From NCBI GenBank assembly GCA_902767015.1, contig CACXFV010000039.1, positions 1 to 41,030 of the forward strand: DNA of 41,030 nucleotides, read 5' to 3'. The notes beneath the pieces were generated by a model that worked only from the letters and a program-made list of their open reading frames with translations, was not told the DNA's origin and did not search any database. The stretch comes from an uncultured Lachnospiraceae bacterium (GTDB taxonomy: Bacteria; Bacillota; Clostridia; Lachnospirales; Lachnospiraceae). Shown here piece by piece: positions 34,534 through 41,030 of the stretch. Both the position numbers and the translations under genes were made by a program. Numbering within the stretch: position 1 is the stretch's first letter; the number at the start of each line of letters is the position of its first letter.

Positions 34534-35880
34534 ATGACGCTGTTTTCGGAATGTTTGACAAGGATTAAGGACAAGAGAAATATGAGTGCTGTCGAAATGG
34601 CAGAGATTTGTAACATGGATGTTTCAGTGATTTTTTCATGGCTTAATGGAAAAAGAACACCTAATGATATCAGTAAAGTCAGGCAGATGAGTATTCGCAT
34701 GAGATTAACAAAAAATGAGGCAATGGAATTAGAGAACGCTTATGCTGTTATGATTATGGGAAGGAAATATGATAACTATAAAAATATACGCAATCTGCTC
34801 ATTACATTGAGCAATAAATGCAGAGAATCAGAAAAATATTCTTTTAACTCGGCGCGAAATCTCAAAATATTATACAAAACTACCTCGGGATTTGTATCTT
34901 TGAAAGGAAGGGTTGAAATACTGGGAGCTTTATTGGAAATAATCAATACATATGAGAATATGAACAATTTATATATTGTAAGCAGAAATCAGCCAAAGGA
35001 AATAGATGAAATTATCAGACTATATGGAAGAAACAAAAAAATATATATTGAACAGATAGTATGTAAAGAAGTGGATAAAAATAATGATACGGCATTGTTA
35101 ATGGATATTTTACCGTGTATTTTTTATGAAAAAAATATTAATATTTTCTTTGTGGAAATGAATGAAATAGGGGAAGAAAGTTATCTTCTGTGTGATCAGT
35201 TTTATTTCCAGTATAATGCTCGTTTGACAGAGGGATTGTTTACTACTTATGAGGCATGGATTAAAATGCAAAGGGAAATGTATATGCAATTAAAAAAACA
35301 AAGCAGAAAAATATGCAAAATGGATACTGATGATATGAATATGTTTAATACGGAGAGAGTTATGAATTCTGTGATTCGTTCCGTAGGATTTCAACCTTAT
35401 GTTGTGGGAATATCCAATGAAAAAGTACTGAAAAAATATTCTATAAAATCTTTTTTTAGCAGGGAAGGGCTAAGGAGATTTTTAGAGACTGGGATTTTGG
35501 ATGTTGTCTGTCATACATCGAATATGACGTTCACAAGAAGAGAGAGATGTTCCTTTATTAGAAAATACGTTCCATTGTCAAGAGAGATGAAGAATGAACA
35601 ATTTATGATTAGAGAGGAACAAGGACTCTCTCTTTTGGGGGTTCATATGCAGATGGTCTCAGAAAATAAAAAAAAATCAGTCAGAATTGATACATTATTA
35701 GAAAATGGTAAGATAGAACATTTGGTGATAACTGACAGAAATATGATAGATGGAATTGAAGAATTTTATCAGTGTTTGGAAGAAAATATGATTACGTACT
35801 CTAAAGAGGAAACAGAACAGTATATGCTCGATCTGGTGGAAGAATATGAGAATAAGTGGCAGGTAAAAGGTGATAAATGA
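34534..35880 (+). CDS. HTH-domain protein with unknown C-terminal domain (copy 2)
   Basis: A 448-residue protein, a distant paralogue of the preceding one. Its N-terminal HTH-like region reads NMSAVEMAEICNMDVSVIFS then WLNGKRTPNDISKV, followed by the shared AYAVMIMGRKYDNYKN block. The long C-terminal region has no recognised motif, is rich in Lys, Glu and Ile, and has no membrane helix. GAAGGAG lies a few bases before the ATG. Its stop codon overlaps (ATGA) a 19-codon frame. Two unlike copies in tandem suggest a heteromeric regulator or two sensors; the function is unknown. Confidence 0.6.
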   Translation: MTLFSECLTRIKDKRNMSAVEMAEICNMDVSVIFSWLNGKRTPNDISKVRQMSIRMRLTKNEAMELENAYAVMIMGRKYDNYKNIRNLLITLSNKCRESEKYSFNSARNLKILYKTTSGFVSLKGRVEILGALLEIINTYENMNNLYIVSRNQPKEIDEIIRLYGRNKKIYIEQIVCKEVDKNNDTALLMDILPCIFYEKNINIFFVEMNEIGEESYLLCDQFYFQYNARLTEGLFTTYEAWIKMQREMYMQLKKQSRKICKMDTDDMNMFNTERVMNSVIRSVGFQPYVVGISNEKVLKKYSIKSFFSREGLRRFLETGILDVVCHTSNMTFTRRERCSFIRKYVPLSREMKNEQFMIREEQGLSLLGVHMQMVSENKKKSVRIDTLLENGKIEHLVITDRNMIDGIEEFYQCLEENMITYSKEETEQYMLDLVEEYENKWQVKGDK

Positions 35881-35936
35881 TAATAATGGAACAATATACT
35901 GTCAAATTAACCGGCTCATGGTTTTGGAATGGTTAG
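35877..35936 (+). CDS. Candidate 19-aa aromatic peptide overlapping the HTH gene stop
   Basis: The frame MIIMEQYTVKLTGSWFWNG starts in an ATGA overlap with the stop of the preceding gene. AAAGG lies six bases upstream, the usual sign of coupled translation. The C-terminus is aromatic (SWFWNG), like some Gram-positive signalling peptides, and the genes before it encode regulators. No export signal is obvious. So short a frame can arise by chance, so this is only a candidate. Confidence 0.3.
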   Translation: MIIMEQYTVKLTGSWFWNG

Positions 35937-35993
35937 TTAGATGATAAAATAGAAGAGTGATGAATTGAGAAATGATGGTTAGTTGAATAAATA

Positions 35994-36743
35994 TTGAAAA
36001 AAGTCATGGGAAACGATGAGAGAGAACCAATAAAAAAAAATGTAGTACTGGCGAATTCGTATATTATTGAACACTTGATTGGAAGGGGAGGTAACAGCCT
36101 TGTTTATATGGCATTGGACATTGTTACTGATCAACGGGTAGTCATTAAGGAACTATTTCCATATATGAACGCGTACAGAGAAAAAAATACGAATTTAAGC
36201 CAGAAAATATGTTTTTTAAAGCAGGATAAAACAAAAATTATTTGTTTTGAAAATGAAGCAATAGTATTGAAAAAAATTATTTCTCTAGAGGGGCTTGCGA
36301 AATTTAAAACATTTTTTTATCAAAACAATACTGCTTATATGGTAATGGAATATGTAAAAGGTGTTAATTTGGAAGAATGGATACAGATTAGTGGAATGAT
36401 TTCAATAGAACAAACGGAAAAATTATTTGCTCCTTTCATTAAAAATGTAAAATTGATGCATAATAAGAATGTCATTCATAGAGACATTTGTCCTGAAAAT
36501 ATTATTGTAAATAAAAATAATCAATTGATTTTAATTGATTTTGGTTCAGCACTCATTGTGAATCAGGACAACAGCGAAATAGTATCATCTGTTACATATC
36601 GTAGAGATTACAGTCCGAGAGAGCAAATAGAAGGCAAATGTATAGATGAAAATTGGATGGATATGTATGCGATTGAAGCAACGATTAGACAGTGTATGGA
36701 AATAAAAGGAAAAACAAAGATGGAATGTGTCATGAAATGGTGA
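35994..36743 (+). CDS. Ser/Thr protein-kinase-like protein, short C-lobe
   Basis: A 249-residue Hanks-type kinase fold. Counted from the TTG at 35994: glycine loop LIGRGGNSLVYMA (G30-G33), VIKE lysine K52, a helix-C glutamate near 86-88, catalytic loop IHRDICPEN (D164, N169), metal-binding IDFGSA (D182), and activation segment YSPREQ (206-211). All key catalytic residues are present. The chain ends about 35 residues after YSPREQ (MDMYAIEATIRQC, then the terminus), so the last C-lobe helices are missing; normal domains run about 40 residues further. No continuing frame was found. Neither TTG 35994 nor ATG 36006 has a good ribosome site. A 7-bp hairpin (36757-36774) follows. It lies just upstream of the six-cysteine peptide. 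Possible roles are phosphorylating the HTH proteins or modifying the peptide. Confidence 0.75.
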   Translation: MKKVMGNDEREPIKKNVVLANSYIIEHLIGRGGNSLVYMALDIVTDQRVVIKELFPYMNAYREKNTNLSQKICFLKQDKTKIICFENEAIVLKKIISLEGLAKFKTFFYQNNTAYMVMEYVKGVNLEEWIQISGMISIEQTEKLFAPFIKNVKLMHNKNVIHRDICPENIIVNKNNQLILIDFGSALIVNQDNSEIVSSVTYRRDYSPREQIEGKCIDENWMDMYAIEATIRQCMEIKGKTKMECVMKW

Positions 36744-36809
36744 ACGTATTTATATATCAGCCCAAATGGCTGATTAATAAATAAAAAATAAGGAATTGGA
36801 GGTGATGAT

Positions 36810-36983
36810 ATGAAATTTGATGAAAAAGAAAAAATGGCACTAAACGAAATGTTAACCAAATGCAACGAAAAATTTGGTGAGTATGTGTGTTCAGGAAATG
36901 TGGATGCTCATGGATGTGATAGTTGCACAGGAAGTTGTATGGGACATGGTATATCTGTTTGGACGGCATGTGACATTAAATAA
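36810..36983 (+). CDS. Candidate RiPP precursor, 57 aa with six cysteines
   Basis: A 57-residue peptide. Residues 1-26 are charged and helical (MKFDEKEKMALNEMLTKC), like a leader. The C-terminal half is rich in Cys, Gly, Ser and His, with the segment CDSCTGSCMGHG and a tail ISVWTACDIK. Cysteines are at 18, 27, 36, 39, 43 and 54. The ribosome site GGAGGTGAT (36798-36806) is nearly perfect, implying high expression. A strong terminator and then a radical SAM/SPASM gene follow. Small Cys-rich peptides beside such enzymes are usually precursors that gain thioether or other cross-links (the SCIFF, ranthipeptide and sactipeptide classes). The sequence does not match a class I can name. Confidence 0.7.
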   Translation: MKFDEKEKMALNEMLTKCNEKFGEYVCSGNVDAHGCDSCTGSCMGHGISVWTACDIK

Positions 36984-36998
36984 TGTGTGATAAGACAA

Positions 36999-37049
36999 TG
37001 CAGAGAAGGTTTGTATGTGTGGACAGAACCTTTTCTGCATTTATTTTTT
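36999..37049 (+). terminator. Terminator/attenuator between precursor and radical SAM gene
   Basis: TGCAGAGAAGGTT (36999-37011) pairs with AACCTTTTCTGCA (37027-37039) with one G-U pair, followed by TTTATTTTTT. It would stop most transcripts after the peptide gene and let some continue, giving far more precursor than enzyme, a common design in RiPP operons. Confidence 0.8.
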
Positions 37050-37094
37050 GTGCAGATAATTTGGGATGAGGAATCGAATGAGTGAGGTGTAAAA

Positions 37095-38177
37095 ATGAAG
37101 AAAGAAATCATGTTGATATTAACCGAAAAATGTAATTTGTCATGTACCTATTGCTTTGAGCATCACAAATCAATTAAGAAAATGAATTTTGAGACAGCAA
37201 GAATCATAATCGATAAGGAGATGAATGTAAAAGACGATATAGAAGAATATCAAATTACATTGTTTGGCGGAGAGCCTTTTTTAGAGATGGAATTGATTAA
37301 GAAAATTTATTACTATGTAGAAGAAAATATTGGTCGATGGAACAAAAAGGTTAATATTTTTGTAAATACAAATGGTACACTTTTGGATGATGATGTAAAA
37401 GAATGGTTGAGAAAAAGAAGGAAATATATCTATTGTGGATTGAGTTTAGATGGAACGAGAGAAATGCATAATATAAATCGTTCAAACTCATTTGACAGAA
37501 TTGATTTGGATTTTTTTAGGGAGTGTTGGCCAAATCAGATTATTAAAATGACAATTTCAAAGGAAACATTGCCTAAATTGGCAGAGGGTGTCATTTTTAT
37601 TCATGAAAAGGGGTTTGACTGTGGTTGTACATTTGCTTACGGGTTGGAGTGGAGCAAAGAATTAGTCAATATATTAAAGGAACAGCTTTGTATATTAGAA
37701 AAATTCTATATAGAACATATAAATTATCCATTATGTCAAATATTGAATATTAATATTTCAGTGCTTTTAAAAGATAAAAAGGATAGATATAAAAGATGCG
37801 GAGCAGGAGAAAATATGATGGCCTATGATACAGAAGGAAAAAAGTATCCATGCCATTCTTTCAGCACAGTTTCGCTGGGAGAAAGTGCAAAATTATTTGA
37901 GAACTATACATTGCCGATTGAAGATATTATTGATGAAGAAAGATGCATAAAATGTCAGTATTATCTGATTTGTCCGACTTGTTATGGTGTCAATTATAGT
38001 TATACCGGTAATATAGGTAAAAGAAACAGATGGCTATGTGATTTTTTTAAACTATGTGTTTCCAGCTCTGTTCGTATTCAGTTTTACCGATTGAGAAGTA
38101 AAAAAATGGAAGAATTGGATAAAAAGGATTATGAAACTTTAATGGCAATTAATAAGTGGATAACTACAAATAACTGA
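37095..38177 (+). CDS. Radical SAM/SPASM peptide-modifying enzyme
   Basis: A 360-residue radical SAM protein. The SAM-cluster motif CNLSCTYC supplies C13, C17 and C20, GGEP (58-61) binds SAM, and NTNGTLL and LSLDGT are typical barrel strands. The C-terminal part is SPASM-like: C235 and C253 in CGAGENMMAYDTE...YPCH, then C284, C287, C293 and C296, with C315 and C321, enough for auxiliary iron-sulfur clusters. Such enzymes install cross-links in ribosomal peptides or act as anSME-type maturases. No N-terminal recognition (RRE) domain is present. GAGGTG at 37084-37089 precedes the ATG. The natural substrate is the peptide at 36810, inferred from adjacency. Confidence 0.88.
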   Translation: MKKEIMLILTEKCNLSCTYCFEHHKSIKKMNFETARIIIDKEMNVKDDIEEYQITLFGGEPFLEMELIKKIYYYVEENIGRWNKKVNIFVNTNGTLLDDDVKEWLRKRRKYIYCGLSLDGTREMHNINRSNSFDRIDLDFFRECWPNQIIKMTISKETLPKLAEGVIFIHEKGFDCGCTFAYGLEWSKELVNILKEQLCILEKFYIEHINYPLCQILNINISVLLKDKKDRYKRCGAGENMMAYDTEGKKYPCHSFSTVSLGESAKLFENYTLPIEDIIDEERCIKCQYYLICPTCYGVNYSYTGNIGKRNRWLCDFFKLCVSSSVRIQFYRLRSKKMEELDKKDYETLMAINKWITTNN

Positions 38178-38296
38178 TTAAAAGTGTCAGATTTTTCGGC
38201 TCATTCTAAAAAATATGTCAAATTTTGTTACAATAACAGTGTACATATATGAAATTGGCATTTGAAAATCATTGTAAAAAGGAAGGAGTATTGATC

Positions 38297-38821
38297 ATGT
38301 CAGAAGAAATAAAATCATTTAAAGTACATCCGGATTATGAAAGTGAGGAAATTAATTACAGGCAACGATTTGGTTGGGAATTTGTAAGCACGCAGGAGAT
38401 ATATAATAAGGACACACATTTGGAAAGAGGAATATCGGACATTATTTTAGATACTACGACAAGTGTTACGGAAACAACACACTATGTTAAATTGACATTC
38501 AAAAGAGACAGATCAAAGATTAATCCACGTTTGGTAGAAATAGAGGAAGAACTTGAACACCTTTCTCCTCCGGTAAGGTCATCCTATGGTTGTGACTGGG
38601 TTGCCGGTCTGGTGGGAGCAGGTGGTTTTCTTTTATGCGGAATCATTGCGGCTGCATTGAATAACAGCGCAATTTATGCAATGGGATGGGTAGCAGTATT
38701 GATTGGGGTATTTATCCGGAGAAAAAAGAGAACTTCAGATATTGAATCAGAATACTATGAGGCAAAAAAGGCATATGATGAAAAATTAGAACAACTTATG
38801 CGTGAACTAGATAGTATCTAG
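38297..38821 (+). CDS. Small membrane protein with N-terminal soluble domain (copy 1)
   Basis: A 174-residue protein starting at ATG 38297, nine bases after AAAGGAAGGAG; the open frame runs further upstream but without a better start. Residues 1-80 are a soluble domain (IKSFKVHPDYESEEINYRQ, FGWEFVSTQEIYNKDTHLE), almost identical to that of the next gene. Two hydrophobic helices follow (about 105-145), then a basic patch (RRKKR) and a coiled tail. I recall similar unannotated proteins in Bacillota. The neighbours suggest a membrane-stress or protein-quality role, but function is unknown. A weak promoter may lie at 38225-38253. Confidence 0.7.
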   Translation: MSEEIKSFKVHPDYESEEINYRQRFGWEFVSTQEIYNKDTHLERGISDIILDTTTSVTETTHYVKLTFKRDRSKINPRLVEIEEELEHLSPPVRSSYGCDWVAGLVGAGGFLLCGIIAAALNNSAIYAMGWVAVLIGVFIRRKKRTSDIESEYYEAKKAYDEKLEQLMRELDSI

Positions 38822-38859
38822 AAAGACATTTTGAGATAAGAGAAAGAGGAGGGTAACAT

Positions 38860-39312
38860 ATGGCAAATGAAATAAAATCATTCAAGATACATCCGGATTA
38901 TGAAAGTGAAGAGATATCTTTTAGACAAAAATTCGGTTGGAAATTTGTCAGCACGCAGGAAGTTTATAATAAAGACACACATATAGAACGTGGATTTTCA
39001 GATATTATTTTGGACACCAGTACAAGTGTTACCGAAACTGTACATTATGTTAAGCTGACATTTCAAAGAGACAGAACCAGTGTTAATCCGAGGTTATTGG
39101 AGCTGGAGAATAAAATAGACAGATTAAATCCTCCTGCGGCACCGCACCAATGGGGGGAGTTAGCAATGTTGGGAGGATGTCTGTTCTGCTTTCCGTCTTA
39201 TTTTGTTATGAAGAGTGGAAATAAAAAAAGAATGAAGAAATATAGCCAAGATTACCAAAGATACGAAAATGAGTTAAATAGCCTGATGGCAGAGGTAGAC
39301 GCGTTACAGTAA
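38860..39312 (+). CDS. Small membrane protein with N-terminal soluble domain (copy 2)
   Basis: A 150-residue tandem paralogue of the preceding protein. The N-terminal 75 residues match it closely (IKSFKIHPDYESEEISFRQ; FVSTQEVYNKDTHIERG; SVTETVHYVKLTF). The C-terminal half has diverged and carries only one hydrophobic helix (LAMLGGCLFCFPSYFVM) before a basic, coiled tail. GAGGAGG lies upstream of the ATG. Origin by duplication is clear; the changed membrane part may give it a different partner. Confidence 0.7.
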   Translation: MANEIKSFKIHPDYESEEISFRQKFGWKFVSTQEVYNKDTHIERGFSDIILDTSTSVTETVHYVKLTFQRDRTSVNPRLLELENKIDRLNPPAAPHQWGELAMLGGCLFCFPSYFVMKSGNKKRMKKYSQDYQRYENELNSLMAEVDALQ

Positions 39313-39329
39313 GCGAAAGGAATTTCAAT

Positions 39330-39533
39330 ATGAAAAAAAGAATGATAAGCATGGTCAGATGGTATCAGAAGCATAAGCCAAGAGCAACCATAGGCGTGTG
39401 CCGTTACAAGCCGACGTGTTCTGAATACATGATTTTAGCAATAGAAAAATATGGGTGTATTAAAGGGGGATGGAAAGGCATCAAAAGAATCTTCAGATGC
39501 CGCCCTCCGTATGGAGGGATTGATTATCCGTAA
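39330..39533 (+). CDS. yidD: Membrane protein insertion efficiency factor YidD
   Basis: A 67-residue YidD/UPF0161 protein. The family pattern is clear: VCRYKPTCSEYMILAIEKYG, then GGWKGIKRIFRCRPP and GGIDYP. YidD sits at the inner face of the membrane near YidC and helps insertion. It is normally encoded in the rpmH-rnpA-yidC cluster; here it stands alone, 17 bases after two membrane-protein genes. The ending lacks the usual Asp-Pro-x-Pro. It could be a second, specialised copy. Confidence 0.9.
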   Translation: MKKRMISMVRWYQKHKPRATIGVCRYKPTCSEYMILAIEKYGCIKGGWKGIKRIFRCRPPYGGIDYP

Positions 39534-39604
39534 AGACATTAGCATAGTGACATAATACAAATAAAGACGAGGATTTAATAATCGCAGAATAGTAAGGAAA
39601 GACC

Positions 39605-40612
39605 ATGGAACAGGATTACATAAAAAAATATCTTACACAGAGAGAATTAGCAGATTATAAAAATATATCAGATTCCATACAAAAAAGAAGACATAAGATT
39701 ATGGTATCGCCAAATACAGACTTAAAAAAGATAATGACTTTGGTGTATGATAATTTTCCAGAATTATTTTATGTTTCCAGAAAATATCATATTATCACCG
39801 GAATAGGAAAAAAGTGGATAGAAATTAACTATATCTATTCGGATTCACAGATTACTCTTTTGAGAAACAAAATAAAAGAAGAAACTGGCAGATTTATTCA
39901 AAATCATATTGAACAATCCTATACGGAGTATGATAAGGAAAAAGCTGTTTATGATTATTTGAAGAATACAGTGAAATATGATTTTCAGGAAGCGTTTGGA
40001 ACAAAGCTTCAAGAATGTGAGAATGCACATAATCTTGTTGGGGCGATGATTGATAAAAAATGTGTATGTGATGGCTTTGCAGCTGCCATGAAGTATTTGT
40101 GTAACCGGATCGGTGTGTCATGTATCTGCGTTACGGGGAATGCTAAAAACCAGTTTATGTCAGGACCACACGCATGGAATATTGTGTGTATTCATGGAGT
40201 TTATCAACATGTGGATGTGACGTGGGATAATCAAAATCTCATAAATAGTGATATTGATAATTATGTGTATTTTAATGTAGATGATCAGTATATGGGCAGA
40301 GAACATCGTTGGAATAGAGAGTGTTATCCGTCATGTGAAAGTGCGCCATATAATTATTTTAAGGTAAATGATGCGATTATCAGTTCTGAAAGGCATCTGC
40401 TTAAATTCATTCAAGAGCACTTGGACAATGGAGAAGAAACAATATTATTCAGAATTGGTGACGAACGTAGGGAAGCAGACTATTTATTTGATCATTTGCA
40501 AAACATCATTCAAAAGGCACTATCACTTACCAGGTATGCAAAGGTAAAAGCTTTTCAATATTCTTATTATGAAGAGCATAAAATTATATCTATAAAGCCC
40601 GAGTATCGGTAA
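39605..40612 (+). CDS. Transglutaminase-like cysteine protease family protein
   Basis: A 335-residue protein with a transglutaminase-like core: catalytic Cys155 in CVCDGFAAAMKYLCNRIG, His189 in GPHAWNIV, and Asp204 in HVDVTWDNQ. A helical region with YDKEKAVYDYLKNTVKYD precedes the core, as usual for this family. No signal peptide or membrane helix is seen, so it probably acts in the cytoplasm, which is unusual because many bacterial members are exported. Both ends carry extra domains without known motifs. It lies between YidD and a GrpE-like protein. Confidence 0.8.
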   Translation: MEQDYIKKYLTQRELADYKNISDSIQKRRHKIMVSPNTDLKKIMTLVYDNFPELFYVSRKYHIITGIGKKWIEINYIYSDSQITLLRNKIKEETGRFIQNHIEQSYTEYDKEKAVYDYLKNTVKYDFQEAFGTKLQECENAHNLVGAMIDKKCVCDGFAAAMKYLCNRIGVSCICVTGNAKNQFMSGPHAWNIVCIHGVYQHVDVTWDNQNLINSDIDNYVYFNVDDQYMGREHRWNRECYPSCESAPYNYFKVNDAIISSERHLLKFIQEHLDNGEETILFRIGDERREADYLFDHLQNIIQKALSLTRYAKVKAFQYSYYEEHKIISIKPEYR

Positions 40613-40668
40613 GAATAAGAGTATTGTTTTGTTACATTTAATAAAATAGTGATTGGAGGGATAATCAA

Positions 40669-41030
40669 ATGGATATTAATGATACAACTGAAGAGAGAGA
40701 GGATGATATTCAGAAAGATGATATTTTTGAAGAAAGGAAGGGAATAGAAGGAGTACAGGAGGATGTTTATATAAAAGTTCTTCAATTAGAGAAACTTTTA
40801 AATGATCTGAATCACAAGTTTGATCAGAAAATAGCAGTCGATGAATATAAAAACCAGCTGTTTGATAACTTGCATAAGGAACTTGTAGGCTATCAAAATG
40901 ATAATGTGGATAAGCTGTTAAATACAATCTGTCTGGAGTTGATTCAGTTAGTGGATTATGTAAAAAAAGTGCAAAATCGGTTCCAAAATGAAGAAATGAC
41001 AGAAGATAATTACAAAAAGCTTCTTAAAAA
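40669..41030 (+). CDS. GrpE-like protein, 5' part only
   Basis: The gene starts at 40669 after TTGGAGGG (40653-40660) and runs off the right edge; 120 codons are visible. An acidic N-terminus (MDINDTTEEREDD) leads to a long helix and then KIAVDEYKNQLFDNLHKELV and LLNTICLELIQLVDYVKK. This pattern resembles short GrpE-type nucleotide exchange factors that accompany Hsp70-like proteins in Clostridia. The fold is inferred from helix layout and the DEYKNQLFDNLHKEL stretch. An Hsp70-like gene just beyond the edge would confirm it. Confidence 0.5.
   Translation, partial: MDINDTTEEREDDIQKDDIFEERKGIEGVQEDVYIKVLQLEKLLNDLNHKFDQKIAVDEYKNQLFDNLHKELVGYQNDNVDKLLNTICLELIQLVDYVKKVQNRFQNEEMTEDNYKKLLK

Overview
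The window reads as chromosomal DNA of a spore-forming Clostridia bacterium, most likely Lachnospiraceae. It carries the spoIIAA-spoIIAB-sigF operon, a spoVA operon, a valine T-box in front of valS, folC, AddAB in place of RecBCD, AGGAGG-type ribosome sites and a low-GC bias. Species cannot be named from the sequence. No tRNA, rRNA, CRISPR array, transposase or integrase was seen.

Layout. Positions 1-1260 hold the 5' part of a secreted-protein gene on the minus strand with an apparent frameshift in a G6 tract. Positions 1400-1765 hold a compact convergent locus built like a par/fst type I toxin-antitoxin system: a 38-residue membrane peptide and an antisense RNA sharing direct repeats and a terminator. 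Positions 1869-5015 are the T-box leader and valS. Positions 5356-10565 are an uncharacterised operon of TPR membrane proteins plus a large secreted protein, with one or two apparent frameshifts in the first gene. Positions 10708-13929 hold folC, a 47-residue protein and a zinc-ribbon/TPR membrane protein. Positions 14103-22506 are the sporulation block: spoIIAA-AB-sigF, a large chemoreceptor with a very long disordered N-terminus, then spoVAA (N-terminal domain missing), AB, AC, AD, AE and a PqqD-like protein. Positions 22671-25099 hold an FMN-bind-like protein and a membrane diguanylate cyclase, and 25196-32642 hold addB and addA.

The last 8.3 kb (32643-41030) is visibly more AT-rich and accessory in character. 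It begins with a scar of truncated genes. A small XRE repressor then faces two related long HTH proteins across overlapping divergent promoters with a palindromic operator. The forward unit continues through a possible 19-residue aromatic peptide, a short Ser/Thr kinase-like protein, a 57-residue six-cysteine peptide with a near-perfect ribosome site, a strong terminator, and a radical SAM/SPASM enzyme. I infer a regulated radical-SAM RiPP (modified peptide) system whose combination of parts I do not recognise, and this is the best candidate for an undescribed system here. It is followed by twin small membrane proteins, a stand-alone YidD, a transglutaminase-like protein and the start of what looks like a GrpE-like protein.

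Caution: the first 7.5 kb contains two clear and one probable single-base frameshifts, all explained by one extra base. They may be assembly errors rather than biology.
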